Positions 24,299 to 38,373 of a stretch of 64,000 nucleotides of DNA are shown here, piece by piece. Position numbers and translations under genes: made by a program. A model generated the notes under the pieces. The model ran no database searches, was not told the origin of the DNA, and was given only the letters and a program-made list of their open reading frames with translations. Source of the DNA: Tyto alba (lineage: Eukaryota > Chordata > Aves > Strigiformes > Tytonidae); contig NW_024881316.1 in NCBI RefSeq assembly GCF_018691265.1, positions 7,624,819-7,688,818 on the forward strand, written 5' to 3'. Every line of letters starts with the position of its first letter. The stretch's first letter is position 1.

Positions 24299-24872
24299 TG
24301 TGCTGGTTTTGGTTGGGATAGAGTTAAGTTTCTTTACAGTATCTAGTATAGGGCTATGTTCTGGATTTGTGTTGGAAACAGTGTTGATAACACAGGGATG
24401 TTTCCGTTATTGCTGCTCAGTTCTTACACAGGGTCAAGGCCTTTTTTGTTCCTCACACCATCCCGACAGCGAGTGAGCTGGGGTACACAAGGAGACGGGA
24501 TAGCTGATCCCAACTGACCAAAGGAATATTCAATACCGTATGACATTGTGCACAGCACATAAAGCTGGGGGGAGGAAGGAAGAAGGGAGGGAGGTTCAGA
24601 GTGATGGTGTTTCCCTTCTCAAGTCACCATTACACATGAAGGAGCCCGGCTATGCTGGGGATGGCTGAGCACCTGCCTGCCCATGGGGAGTGGTGAATGA
24701 ATTCTTTGTTTTGCTTTGCTTGTGTGCACAGCTTTTCCTTTACCTGTTAAACTGTCTTAATCTAAATGGTAAAGTGAGAAAATCTGTGCATTGAGATAAT
24801 CTCCTCCATCCCGCTGCAGGGGAGTGAGCAGCTGTGTGGGACTCAGTTGCTGTCTGGGGTTAAACCACAGCA
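24299..24872 (+). mobile_element. Solo LTR of an endogenous retrovirus, family L1 (copy 2)
   Basis: Plus-strand LTR of 574 bp starting TGTGCTGGTTTTGGTTGGGA and ending GGTTAAACCACAGCA. Internal landmarks shared with the other copies are the GGGCTATGTTCTGGATTTGT block, a CATAAAG TATA-like box at 24558-24564, the TTGTTTTGCTTTGCTTGTGT block and the terminal GCAGCTGTGTGGG block. Flanks ATTAT (24294-24298) and ATCAT (24873-24877) match 4 of 5, consistent with a decayed 5-bp target duplication, the size expected of ERVL-type integration. No internal retroviral genes were seen, so it is a solo LTR from recombination between two LTRs. Confidence 0.88.
24558..24564 (+). promoter_or_regulatory. TATA-like box of the solo LTR
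   Basis: CATAAAG in the middle of the LTR, also present at the equivalent position of the 61.8-kb copy (62083-62089). It is the likely U3/R promoter element of the former provirus. Present activity is unknown. Confidence 0.4.
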
Positions 24873-24877
24873 ATCAT

Positions 24878-27001
24878 ACTGCTATATTATTATTAATCGG
24901 TTATTACCTTAATATAAATTATATACAATCATAAATTTATATGTTAGATATGTATAATATAGATAGAAGACTCAATAAAAATCATCTAAGTCCCTCTAAA
25001 TGCCTGCTGTCTCACCAGCTATTGTTCACCTAGGAGAATGACATCAACGTATTTCTTATAAAAGTTACAAACAGTTAACCACTTTCAGTGGCACACATTT
25101 AATAGCATCTTAAATTAATATAGTAAAAGACAGAAACAGACTTAGGTACTTTTTATGTGTTGTCAAATTAGTTTCTTTCAGTATTCATCCCAGTGAGATG
25201 TTCTTCTATGTATAAACACATATATTCTATCAACAAGAACAAATAATTAAATATTGACTTTTTTCAAAATCCTTTTTATTTTTCACATTCTGATACTAAA
25301 TACTTACAGAAAGTAAAGCTTATGTTACTAAAAAAATCCTGTCAAAAATGCATATATTTATGTCCATTAGAAACCAAATTTGGGGGTTTATTTCCTGATG
25401 TTTTAAAAATTAGTCTATCTTATTTAATTTAAGAAAGTATGATAGTTTCTCCTTATGTATAATGCAACCAAAAGAAATTGAAAAGTATTCAGAAGATTAA
25501 CTCTTTTAAGTGAAGCTGAAAGCTTCAGTAAATTTTAATTAGAAATGCATGATAAGTTTTACAAATAAAGCATATCCATTCAAATTTGGCTTTTGGCCAG
25601 TTCTGAAAAAATCAAAATTGCATTAAGAACTATCCTTTCACTGCACATTTTATTTCTTTTCCTGTAAGAAAACAGTTGACGTTTAATATGAAGTTGGTGA
25701 AACCTACTCAAATAATAAACTCTGCATTTTAGTTTGCTGTTTTCTTGATTAGGCTGAAATTATGCAGAAGGCTGAATATGTTCATTAAAAGACTCTATTG
25801 TTATTGTTTGATAACTTACTTCCTGATGATACCCAATCAAAAACTGCGTTTGATTTTAAAGAAATCCACTAAGCTTTTTTTTCACTGAAAGTGAACACCC
25901 CTACCATCAGGTATTTGAAAACACTGCCAACATAGGAGACCAGTCTCTCTCAGGTTACTTTTAGATGCATTTCTAATCACCTTTGCAAATGAAATCACTT
26001 TGCACTTAACAGAATGACAAGAATCACACAAAATGTCAAACTTTCAACAGAAGTTGAAGATTCAGATAGGGAAAAGCACATTTCAAATATTGTTGCTTGG
26101 GTTACAGAACTATGGTTCCCCTTTTGTGACTCTTAGATTAATATATTTGTGCTCTTCAGAAGGGCCTTGGGTGTCTCAGAAGTGCTGATCTTTAGCTTTC
26201 TAGTATGAAACCAAGTTTGTTACCTCAGGGCATGAGTTGGAAAATTCGTAGTCTTGGGATACATTCTGTCTGTTCTCCTTTTGTCCCTGGGATGACTAGT
26301 ACCCAACACTAGTTACTCTAGTAAAACAGTTTAATCTCACAAAAGGTTTCATCCCCAAATGGATCAAAAAGCTAACCAGAGTCTGTTTGGTCCAGCAAGA
26401 AAGGCTAGCATCATTAAGTGTATGGTAATTTTGGGTCATGTCTGTCCTTTAGCTCCCTGTTTTAAATAAGTTTTGAGAGGTGGGTTTTAAGCAGTTTTAA
26501 CACACGTTTAGGGAGGCTTTGCTTATGCTTTTGTATCTGCTCTTCTGAGTGAGGTAACTTGCATTACAGAATGTAGCAAATTACCATCTAGCTCTGAAGT
26601 GAAAATCCAAAATCACACAAGAACTTCTAAGTAGTAATTTCTAGTCTTTTGACTATAAACTCATCCTTTCGTGTTTAGTATCTATCTATATTTTCATTTT
26701 GTTTTGTAAGACATTAGCTAATGGATCTGCTCAAGCACATGTTGGTGTCTTGCAGTCCTACCATTTGCTTTTCTTACAGAGTTCAGTAAAATTTCTAGTA
26801 GTTAAACAAGTCTAACCAGTAAGTATACTATATAGTAAATAAATACTTGTTCTGTGAAATGTGGATATCTGTAATATCCTTTACATCATCAAATTATTGA
26901 CTGACAAAAACTTCTGCTTATCACACTACTTGCAGCTCTGCATTGTTTACCATTATGATTTGCAATAGACTCTAGGAACATCATGCTAGTTATCACAAAG
27001 G
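24878..27001. other. A/T-rich non-coding stretch, no gene seen
   Basis: No supported gene, RNA or recognisable repeat; 24880-24975 is very A/T-rich. Confidence 0.6.
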
Positions 27002-27006
27002 CTCAT
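27002..27006 (+). repeat. Target-site duplication, left (CTCAT)
   Basis: CTCAT directly before the LTR; the identical CTCAT follows the LTR at 27583-27587. Confidence 0.75.
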
Positions 27007-27053
27007 TGTCACAAGGTCTCTCAAAATAGATGAGGCAGGTACTCGAAATGAGA

Positions 27054-27059
27054 TTTATT
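27054..27059 (-). promoter_or_regulatory. LTR poly(A) signal
   Basis: AATAAA on the minus strand (plus TTTATT), 47 bp before the LTR end, where the R/U5 polyadenylation signal is expected. Confidence 0.55.
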
Positions 27060-27325
27060 CTAATCAGAATTGTTTAGCACTCCGACAAATATTAGTAAAC
27101 TACAGGTTCAGATGTCTGTCAAACAGAACTAATATTACACAGCCGATTTAAGCTTCAGTTTTAGGGATGGTGACCCAAAGTGCACAATCACTCATCTGAG
27201 AAGGCAAGGGCTCTCAACCTTGAGGACTTACCTTGGGTGGCATCCCAATCCAAGGAGAGACTCCCTGACTGAAGACCTGCTGCTCCAGGGAAGACTGTCT
27301 CAATTCACACTCCAGTGGGGCTCCG

Positions 27326-27332
27326 TTTATAC
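27326..27332 (-). promoter_or_regulatory. LTR TATA box
   Basis: GTATAAA on the minus strand, about 250 bp from the LTR 5' tip. It is the likely core promoter of the former provirus. Confidence 0.5.
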
Positions 27333-27582
27333 CCTGTTCAAATCTGATCTGTATTCATGTATGGTCAGTGGTCTAGAAATTTCTCTCAACCGAGGAGTTT
27401 CATTGATCCTGTCTGTCGACCAAAAGGCCCTGCCTTTCTATCCCTCAACTGAGGTGTATGCATGACCACAGTCACCACGTGGCTGGGCAGCTTGACCTCC
27501 AAACCAAGGCTTCTAGTTTTAACTCTTGCCTTTCAGCTGTCAAGAAGTTTCGGTCTTTATCGGGGCAGGTGCACCTGCCACA

Positions 27583-27587
27583 CTCAT
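27583..27587 (+). repeat. Target-site duplication, right (CTCAT)
   Basis: Exact repeat of 27002-27006 flanking the solo LTR. Confidence 0.75.
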
Positions 27588-30500
27588 CCAAGACAGTGAT
27601 CTGATAGACCACTGCTGATTTATATCAGAAGTTTATTTGAAACATAATTGCTGTAAGTACCTACTTAATGTATTTCACTTGCCCTGAGGTACCCTAAGCT
27701 TTAATGTGAGGACATTCCTCTCATCATTATTCTAATTCTTAAAAGCTTTTCGTCCATAAAGACACTTATCATTGCATACTACAGATGTGATTTTTTTGCT
27801 TCCTAATTAAATAGATTGATGAATATTGTAGATGTAAAGTCTTGGCCAGATTTAGGAATCTGTAGAAAATGTGAAAGCACTGCATATGGACACCCTACTG
27901 GAATTATTCAAGCATTTTACATTAAAATAAAACAATAAGTCTCTAGAGTTGTAAAGGCTCATAGACACTGATTCAGTTCAATGCAACATATAGATTAGCC
28001 ATTGTTGGATGTAATTCTTATCTTTTCATGCTCCCCTGTCAATTATGCATAGCACCATTCAAATCAGTGGTACAGTTTTGATACTATCTTAGAGAATCAA
28101 GAACTGATAAGTCATGGTATATCACGGTTACTACAAAAATAGTCTGTCCCTACAAGATTTGTCTTCCTTGTTTTACTGCAGAACTGTATATATGAATGCA
28201 TCTTCCATCATATTACAAAATAGCATTTGAATTACATGTTTATTTTAGGCTTATTAAAGGTAATCTTTATATGCTTCCTTGGAAATCAACTTCAATTTTG
28301 TAACTCCTTCCTGAAAATTTTAGCCAGTACCGATAGCATGCATTCTTTTTTATTCTATGTAGTTTACCTGTTGAGATAGAGGTTGGAGGATAGAAAAGGG
28401 AATAGAAATTATATAAAAGTAGCAGTAGAGCAGCCAAGGTATTTTTGCAGTCCTGTCAAATTGTTTCACAGAAAAATTTCATCATGTTTTGCATACACTT
28501 TGCCTGTGGCTTAAGCAATTATAAAAGTGTTAAAATGGAATTTACAGCCTTCATAAAGAACATAGCAGTTGTTGAAATTGTTTTAAAGCAATGGCAGGTA
28601 AAATTTAAATTGGTTTTATTTTCTTTTACTGAACTTTTCCTTTTCTTCATTACTATAACAAACATCTGGAAGAAATTAGATCTGACTTCAAGGAAAAAAA
28701 AAAAGCCAACAACAACAAAAAAGCCTGCTTCCTCCACACCATGCTAGTAATTTCATTATGAGAAACATACCTTGAGGTGTACATTCTGGTTCCACAAATC
28801 AATGAAAAATATACATGCTGAAGAGGGAAATATTCATGGTTTTCATTATGAATGAGCCAAAGACCCAGATGTCACAAATTTGGAAAAAAATAAAAATAAG
28901 GTGATTCAAAAAGTAAGCTCTACTTTAATCCTATCCACTACTGCAAACAGTGATGTTGAAAGAGACAGTGCGTAGGTTAATGTTAATATATTAAATTACC
29001 TTCTTTCTCCCAGGCTGGGGATGTCTGCAGTTTAACTAATTTTTAGGAATGTGTTGCTAGTTTCATCTTTTCAATTAATTTATGATTCACCAAGTCATTT
29101 AATTGGAAAGACTACTCATCCTGGAATTGCAAGATTGTTCTGTATGCAAGATTTTTGCAGTATTATTTTGTTCCAAATTTTATAAACAACATCTGGAGGA
29201 AGTAATTGTCTTTTCTACAGTTCCTCAAAAGCACAGAAATTTCTCTATATCTCCTTTTCCCTTCCCTTCCTTTCTCTTCCTCTCTCTCAAAGTCTGGATG
29301 ACCCCAATACAACAAACCATTGAAATCATAGGAATGAAGGTCCTAAATATTTTTAATGCTGTCCTCTCTATCCTCATCGTGGAGTCAAAAAATTATTAAC
29401 ATTGTCAATAGCTCCAGTTCTATCAAGGTAAAGGACAAATAATAGACTGGAAAGGAAGTAAGCCCTCATTTCTTTAACAATGACGGTAAGACATCAGTGC
29501 TACATCTTAAAGATAGGTACCTCACCTTGACCCTATGTTTCTGCATTGCTATGATGGCCCAGATAATTTCCTGGTCAACTTCAGCAAGCCAATGAGAAGT
29601 CCATCCTACAGCTTCAGTACATTATGGCCTTGCTACATGTTCACCTCTTCCACTGTTAAATGGGCATATCTTAAAGATATAAACTTAGCTGTAAATAAAA
29701 TGGACTTAATCATCACTAGGAAGATAGAGAAAAAGGCTCTTTACTAGAGCATGTTGCAGGGAAACCGGACTGGTAGCAATGGACAACTTGTGAACGATGA
29801 TTTCATAGAACAGTATCAGGTATTGTTCATGTGTGAGGATCCAGCTCAAATGCTTGGTATTAAAAAGTATATGTTGATGGGGATTGTTTTCAGACATGAG
29901 TTACACAAAGCTTTAGGGACTTGAAAAGGACTGCAGTGGATAGGCATTTAAATGACACAGTTCCTCATTGTTGAGATATTCATATAACACAGGCAAGCAG
30001 ACTGTTGTTGTCCAGTGCATTGCTATTGTTAAACCGCAGGGGTATTCAATACAGCCCATGGTGGTACTTGGTACCTCTCCTTTAATTTACTAGGCTAATA
30101 ATTTTTATTTTAGCAATCCATTAGTTTCCTAAAATGTTAGGAAGTAGTAATTTAAGAGATTCATTGAATTATACACTAAAGGAGATTTAATCACAGAGGA
30201 ATCTTGGGTTAAAGGCCTTATTTAAAACCCACAGAATGAAAGTGAATATTCAATGAGATACTGCAGCTTTAATCTATGCTGTTATATCTGTTATTCAGCA
30301 TGACATTCCAGCTTTCATTTTTTCTGTTTTCTTCTAAGTCTTTGAAGGATACCTTCTGCCACCTTCTATTCAGTGCAGTATTTGGACATACTGGGATGTT
30401 TTTGAGTAGGAATGTCAGAGGATTTCCTTTTTAAGCTTTGAGATTTCTTCCCTCTGTCAGTGTGAAGATGGACCTTTAGATTTCCTTTGTGCCTTAATTT

Positions 30501-33500
30501 ATGTACAAAGTAGAGCAACACAAAATGAAGGACTGTGTAGAAATGTAATGCTGCTTTTAGATAAGACATTTATTCTATGCAAGAGGCTCTACACCCTCAA
30601 ACATCTTCAGATCAGGTGATATTTAATGTGTTAAGCCTCGGAATGAAAGGTATCTTTGCAAGTCCTGCACTGCAGACAAAAGCAGATAAGCAACTAAATA
30701 TAACAGCTCTCCTGCTATCTAGTGAATCCTCAGAAAATTGATAGTCAAAGTTGTTCCAGGATACTTGTTCCAAGGACCCTGATACCCTGAATTGATGGTG
30801 TTTCCTGTCTCTAGGAATGCTCTTCTTCGTGGATATTTTCCTACCTGCAAAGAGCTGAAGAGATTGTTCAGAGCAAATGATTAAAGATCCCATCTTTCAT
30901 AGCAAATGAGTCAATATGCAAATAGCTTGAATATTTTAAAATAATGTGACTATATGGACAAGTCATGCAAATAGCTGAAGTGTTGATAGGTTATCTGCAG
31001 AAAGAGCTTTCATTTAAAAACATAAAAAGCCTTATGCTCTCTACAGATAGCACTATGAATGATGAACAGCAAAAACAGCAAAAGCTTTGTTCGGGCCAAT
31101 AAGACTGTATTTTATCAAACTTTATTACAAGTGCAGACACATCCATTTCAGAGCTGATAATAAAGCTGTTTTATGGGAAAAAAGGCATTTTAAAGTTGGT
31201 GTTTCTCATTTCTTTTTTGGCTGAGTAAATCAGTAATCTGCAGAGTACCTGTTAGTGATTGTTTTCTAGTAAAGGTTGTTTGAAATGATGGGAAACAAAG
31301 CTGCTTTTCTGTCATCACACAGCTCAGAAGATGGATTTTCATGTAACATAAAAGACTAAAGGCAATTACATGGGTCACCAATGAAAGCTGGTATGAAGAT
31401 GCTATTCAGTCTTTTAAAAAATGCTACATGGAAAATGTAACAGATAATGAAGAAAAACTGCGAATTATATTGATCAAGTCAGACCATGACTCTTAGAGAC
31501 TGTGTCTTCTGATTTAAAATACAAACTTCTGTTATAACTTTTCAAGAGCTTTGAAATTTCTTACAAAGGTGGTCAGACCCTTTTGTTTACAAAAGATACT
31601 CCCAGCAATATATAATTGTTTTTTACTACCTGAAATCTGGCCAAAAGAAAATGCCTGGCAATCAACTAAAGAGGACTTCTGTATTCATGCAGACACTCCA
31701 GCCTTTCTATCTAACCACTTGCTAGGTAGATTTGCAGAGTTTGCTATTCTCTGCTTTTTCTCCATATAGATTTTCTGCTAGGAGGGATAAAAAGCATCGT
31801 GATGCTCTTTTCACTCCTTTTCAGTTCCTGCTGTTTGAGAGCTCCTGCCATGCAATTTTGGAAGCAGTTTTTCAGGGTTCCTCACTAAAAACAGTAGTCG
31901 CAGTTCTGGCACTGGTATCGTCATCCTGCATGTTCTACAGTTATCACCAGAGTGTGCAGGGAGAAGTTGTGCCCTATGCAAGTGTGTGACCGTCTGGAAG
32001 TGGCAACATCCTATTCTCATATAAAAGAGTATATGTATTTAATATCTGAGTTCTTGCCTAATGATCCCTTCTCTTTCCTATGTGGCTTTCCATCTTCATT
32101 TTCAATTTCTTTTTGCTCTGCTCATTTTCTTCTAATTTCTCCTATTTCCTTGAATTTAGTGGATTTAGCTCAAGAAAGAGAGAGAACACTGGGATTTTGG
32201 TAAGGCTGATCAAAATGCTTAATAAAGGTTTGTGATAATAAATAAATTAAAATTAATGTAGGCAAGCTATTTAATTTTATGGCATTCCTGATCCTGATTT
32301 GTAATAAAGGAATTATAAGATCCTATTTTTCTGTCTGTTTAGACAATGTATTTTTCAGATGTAGACTTCTGTCTATTCCTATCTCAGTTCTTCTGGTTGT
32401 ACAACCATGGTTTATGTTAGCTGGCAAAGTATAGTCACTGAGGATGTTCCTATTAATTTTGATTTGAACAATTGCTTCCTTTTTGTACAAGAAGTATTCC
32501 TTCTTATTCCCAGTATAACACTTTGTTTATATTTCAATCACTATTATATTCCATCATTATTATTTAATTTTCTTTATCTACTGGTTCTCATTTTCTTGGG
32601 CACCAGTAGACATGAAGGGGTAAACAACTGTAGTCAAATGGGCTTCATCCTGCTAAATTTTAAGGGAAATGGAAACTCTTTTGAAGACTTCAGAACCACA
32701 AGAATTTTTTAAATGCACATGTCAGAAAGATTTGTGATGTTATTAATAGAGCTGACAACACTACTTGCTGTCGCCTAAGATGAAAGATATATGACAAAAT
32801 TAGGGGGGGAAATATTCCCCAGTTCCATCATTCTTTGCATGCAGAAAAAGACACAACATAAATCCTGTAAAACGTAATGTTCCTGTCCACAGATCATCAC
32901 ACAAACTAATCACAAACTAATAATCTCACCTGAGAACTAATAGGATTTCAAACATGATCATACTCCACAATAAGTGCATGCCACACTTTTTGGACCTCCC
33001 CCTTTCTAAAATACCAACATGAATATTTTAACATTTTTCTTCAGAAAAGCTGGTCAAGTAGGACATCTAATTTTGCTCTAGACTTCTGACTGAAGAGCAA
33101 GTGGCACATATGTAGTCTCCAGGCTTAACATATACCAGAATAATATGGTGATCAATACAGGATAAGAGCACTTGAACTTATATGATGGATAAATGGATAT
33201 GAGTAATAATGTAATCACTTTCCATTTTCAAACAAATGCTTGTCATTCATACCACCAACTAGTCTTTGAAAACAGTCAATATGCAGCATAGGGAAGCAGT
33301 GCTACAACTATGAGGCCATAAATCATTGGCTCCCCCCTTATTTTTATCTGCTATACTGAAGTAAAAGAAACTGAAAACATGATATACTATCCTTATTCTA
33401 TTTTCTATCTCTACAGTTTGTCGGAGTTGCCCCAGAGATGCTATACAGTTTTAGATGAGAAAAGAAATACTTTTGTACATTTGAAGTGGGAGATTCTTAA

Positions 33501-36500
33501 TTCCCATACAGAGAGAAATCTGCAAAACTGGCGTGGAATTTCTGGCAAATACATAGGTGTGGGAAGCTAAGATAATGTCAATATCTTTGACTCTTTTGCT
33601 TGTAAAACAGTTACCATGGATTGAGAAAGCTTCAAGCAAGAAAACAAGAAGTATAGCATATGCATTGAATTTAAGAAAAACCCCTAAGATTGTACAAATG
33701 TCAAGTGAGTTGAAGTGAAATAAAAATGAAAAATAGAAATGCAAAAGAATACAAAATGAGTATGATGCACAGAAATTGTCACTCTTGGCTTAATTGGAAG
33801 ACTAATAGCTTTGATGAAAAGAGAAGGCAGTGAGAAGTTTGTGCATTTTACAAAAGGCATCCTTTCTGCCTCTCATCTGTAATCTACCTATTTGCATCTG
33901 AAAAATATATTGGCATAAAATAATGCTATTGTGTAACTGGCACTGTGTAATGGAGAAATGACAGACAATGTGAAATAGGGCAAAATAATTTTCTTCATTA
34001 GAATGAGTACAAAAATCAGGATTAGAGAGAGCATCAAGAAGAATTCACTGTGGTGCCAGAGAAGCAAAAATATTTCAAGGGAGAAGACTATTATTTAGTC
34101 TAAAAAAACCCCAAAAAAGTACTTGTATATACGTGACTAACTATTATAACCCAAGAATGACTAAATATCAAAAATAAAAAGACAACTCAGTATTGTTTAC
34201 TGATCATACAATTGGTCAGAGCAATTGACTTCTACCAATGCTCTCAGGGCCTTGATACCAGCTTTTTGTAGCTCATTCTTCTTTCCAACACTTTAATTTC
34301 CTTAAAACATTCTAGAAAAACACAAATTGCTCTCCTAATGTCACTTTGCCCTACATGCAATAACAGCTGTTGTAGCAGTGTTGTTAAAACAATTATGAAA
34401 GAGGGGAAGATAGATTATTCAGTGATAAAATGGAAATGTAATAAAAAAAAGAATCATTGTATGAATATTTCATATCAAAGAGTCTGGCAGGCTCTTGAAA
34501 AAAGGAGGGAGTTTTTTGTGGACTATTTTCAGAGAAGAGTCATCTCCATAACACGTCGTATTAGTTATAGCTTTTTCAGATATTTCATAATTGAAATTTC
34601 ATCTGTTTGCCTAATTAGAATATGATAGAATGGTGTCAGAAACATGAAAACATTTTTTTTAAAAAAAAAGGTGATTCCTTGGCCGAGGTTAATATTGTAA
34701 CTGATAACAGAGATGTGATTACATTACAGTATTTCTATTTGTTAGAAAGCACAGTGAATCTGAAAAAAAAAAAAAAAACCAAAGTTTTTTAAAGCCACAC
34801 TGATGTCTGAGTATCAAAAGAAATGTAAGATGCCTAACAGTATCTAGAAATTCAACAGTAAAAGTTCTGTCAAAGGTAATTATTCAAATTCTAGCAGATA
34901 AAACATGTAGGAATTACTGTGTTTCTATTTACCTTTCAGGTACATTCACGATGCTCAAAATATATTGAGTTGAACAAGTTCCAACTGCCAGCTACCCCAT
35001 AGTTCTTTTTTCCTGACTTTTAGCACTTCTTCAACACACATCCTTCCAGTGTGGCCCCTTCAAACAGCTCAGAAAGGATGGAGACCTGTAGACTGACTTC
35101 TAACAAGTTCCTGCTTAAAAACAAAGAAACAGGAGGTAGCTGGCCTCTGTGCAGGTCTCAGGGTAGGACATGGTAGGAAAGGGCAGCTCACATGGGCAGT
35201 TGAAGGCAACTCAAGAAGTATCTTGAGTATTATCAGTGTGAGCAGTCTCTGGGGTCACAGCTGTTTCAAGGAAAATAAGTTACAGTACCAATGTTCTTCC
35301 AGATGCTTTCTGAATCTGCCCAGCCTGTAGTGCAAGCGGGAATGGTACTGTGAAAGTGAGCCAGAGTCTTGGAGAGGCCTTGGCTGCATCCTCAGGTCAG
35401 GGGGACTCACGTTCTGAACTGAATATACCTGTTACTAATGCAATCTGAAATCAAGTTCAATACATCATTTCTGCTTGACATGCATGGAGTTATCCCAGAC
35501 GAGAATTTGTCCTGTATTACTGATGCAGACCCCTTAATGGCCAGATGTCAGCACTGATTCAGTATCATTTGTAATTTGTCTCTGACTAAAAGGTGTGATG
35601 AATAAAACAAAGGAGAGGAAGTGAATGTGTACAATGAATGTAATGTCCATACCCTTCAGAGGAACCATATTGTAGCTCTGCTGTATGGTTCATTATTTTT
35701 GGTTCTTCCAATATGAAACACAGATTTCATATTGTGCTTTTATTCAAGGAATATCTCAATTGGTCTTATATCTATCATGTATTTGTGTACTTGCATTACT
35801 AAGAAGTAATTTAAAATAAATTACTATTAAGTATATATTATATAAGTATAAAATGTAAGTATTTTATAAGAGTAAAGCCTGGTGGACATATTTTGATAAT
35901 TTTATTATTTGTTCTTTTATTCACAGTGAAGATACTTGTGCCTAAATGTCTGGTGCCTAAGGAAAAACATAACTAACTGCCAAAGCCTCTCATATGATTA
36001 GTAGAGAAAGATCTGTCTGAATAAACTGGAGCACAAACATTAAATTGAATAAAACATTATTCCTATTTCAATTATTAAAGATACAAGAAACAAATGCAGC
36101 TCTCTAAATATGTGCAACTTATGCCATTTGAAGCATCCTGTAGTATCTGAGCCTTCTGCATGGGGTGAAAAAAGACCTGTGTCCTTTGGAGGGGTAAGCA
36201 GAAGCCAGGGGGATGTTGTAGTGCACCCAAAACAGTAGGAGATAGTTATGTTTAGGCAACTAAATGTAGTTCTTTGTCGATACAGTTGAGGCAGAAATTC
36301 AGTTGATTGAATGATGATGTCTAACAAAGAATTAGTTGACTCACTCTGACTCCTTTGACTAGAACTCTGCCAGCTGGGGGTTAAACATTTAGCTCATGTG
36401 CAGATACCCACATAAAGATACTTCGATGGCAGTGTCTTTATCTGAAGCTGACTCCCCTCCTGGCACTTAGGTTCAAGTTAGTGACACAGACAGAACCACA

Positions 36501-38373
36501 TTCTTGGCTTTTTATACTGTGGTTTTCAGTACATTCATATGCTGAATGACATTTAGAGTAGTTCATTTTTTTTTTTTTTTGCTGTTGTTATTGAATAATA
36601 TCATACCTATAAAATAGCAATTTTGCTCCAAGATGCTGCTATAGCTATGGTTGTGAGAGAGTACTTTTTTCCCTGCTACATGCCATTACCTTCTTATGTG
36701 CATAATTTTGTGTTATTTTTATCACTTTAACTGAAAGTTTTCATATTTGAGGCATTGATGAGACAACCATTTGGGGCAATTACCTGATCTTTCTTTTTAT
36801 GTCCTTGATTCTTATACAATGAGGAACTACAGTGATACAGTTTCCTATTACCTTCCCCACAGCTTTCTTGAGTTTGAAAAGACGTAATTACAAACACTTT
36901 GAAGTACAAGAATGGGCATAAATGTGCAAAATGCTGTTCAGCTGTTGGCTATTCATTCTTTACAACCTATATACTCTGGCTTGTACAAAATAAGGACTAA
37001 ATTGTGCAGGTGTTTTCCTGAAGGAGTTAATGTGCCTGCAGACCAGGCAAGGATACTATGTAATACTAAAAGATTAAAAGCTTCCAAGCAATAAATTCAA
37101 GGACATGAGTGATAAACAATAGGAAATGATAGCATAGGAGTCTGTCTGAACTCTTAATAGTAGTTTATCATCTTGCCCTAGAAATAGGATCTCTATATCT
37201 GTGCTAACCCACAGACTTTGCTCCACACAAGATGATCATGCCATAAAGCCATAGGCCCAGACTGCAGAGAAAACAGACAGTGAGATATGGCTTTTTCTGT
37301 CCTTTAATGTCATATAGAGAGGGCACATTTTGATTCTCCAGGTACTGGTATCATTGCAAAGAAAATATTTTGTACATTAAGTCTTTAAAAGGGACAAAAA
37401 AGTAGCTCCACAACAGACTCAGCTATATAGAGAGCAGACAAACATTGCATGCCTAAATTCAAAATGTAGAAAATTCAGACCTTAATACAGTAGTGCTTTA
37501 TCCAGAAGATGCTTTTTACCTAGAAATTTCCTGCGTATTTATAACTTGGAATTTTTTTGCTGTGTCTTTAGGCATGCCCAGTTTTAACAGCACAGAAGAA
37601 CTTGGTACTGTTGTTATCCTTGTGCATAACTCCCAGAAAGATTTGCAAAATAGGCATGTTTGCCTTGATGCTTACTGACTGGGATGAGCATCTGGTGCAC
37701 ATGGACTTTGATAGCAGCTGGTTCTGCTATGTGGGTATGGATGTACCTGCTAAAGGCAGGTCTCTGGCACGAGTATGACATGCGAAGAGGTTTTGACATA
37801 GGTTGTTTGCCTGGAAAATTGCATGGGATCGTGCAGGGTAGCAGAAACAGTGAAAAGCTGCATTACCTCTCTTGTTTAACAGATAAATCTGCCAGAGGGA
37901 AACCATAGTTCTGCACTGCAAACCTACAAGATGCAGACATTTCAACAGGAAATTTGAGATCCCAGGAAGTTTGACATTCACAGTGTGACTGCCATCTTGC
38001 TGGAGGAGCTCAAAGTAATTGCCTTTCCCAAAGAAACCTTATGAGGACAAATCCACAAAACTTGTTAGTTCTGCTATGGCTTGGCCTATGGCAGTGGCTG
38101 AGTTGTTCAAGCTGAGGTGGAGTAAACTGGTACAAAGTTATATCCAGTGATGCTGGGACACCTAAAAGTGAAAGAGCAAGGGTAACATAAGGGGTATAGA
38201 CACATTTAGGATAAAGCAATATCTGAATAAATATGGTTCTGTGTTCAACTTTATTACCCATGGACTTTATTTGGGGATCTACATGGAACCTGGTGATTCC
38301 AGACAGTTTCCTTGAAGATAATCCACCCATACAGTGTGATACTGCATCCCAAGGGGCACTGGCTTAGCAGGGT
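27588..38373. other. A/T-rich non-coding stretch, no gene seen
   Basis: No supported gene or recognisable interspersed repeat in almost 11 kb. Present are an A-rich tract near 28690-28720, an A run at 34763-34778, a T run at 36566-36580, and a perfect hairpin at 35805-35825 in a very A/T-rich patch (35790-35875). Open frames of 60-106 codons on both strands resemble nothing known. The low repeat density is typical of bird DNA. It could be part of a long intron. Confidence 0.55.
35805..35825. repeat. Perfect A/T-rich inverted repeat (9-bp arms)
   Basis: AGTAATTTA and TAAATTACT are exact reverse complements around AAA. In such A/T-rich DNA this is weak evidence of function. Confidence 0.8.

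Larger units (their letters stand above)
27007..27582 (-). mobile_element. Solo LTR of an endogenous retrovirus, second family
   Basis: 576-bp minus-strand LTR with no visible similarity to the L1 family. Read on the minus strand it begins TGTGGCAGGTGCACCTGCCC and ends GAGACCTTGTGACA, so the tips are TGT...ACA. It carries a TATA box (GTATAAA, 27326-27332) and, about 270 bp further, a poly(A) signal (AATAAA, 27054-27059) 47 bp before the 3' end: the U3-R-U5 order of an LTR. Perfect 5-bp flanks CTCAT on both sides mark the integration. The 5-bp size suggests an ERVL-like integrase; class is inference. No internal genes remain. Confidence 0.85.

Noticed and set aside
28898..28925. GTGATTCAAAAAGTAAGCTC, reminiscent of a mariner-type end
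   Set aside because: No matching inverted end or transposase remnant was found nearby; similarity is too short.
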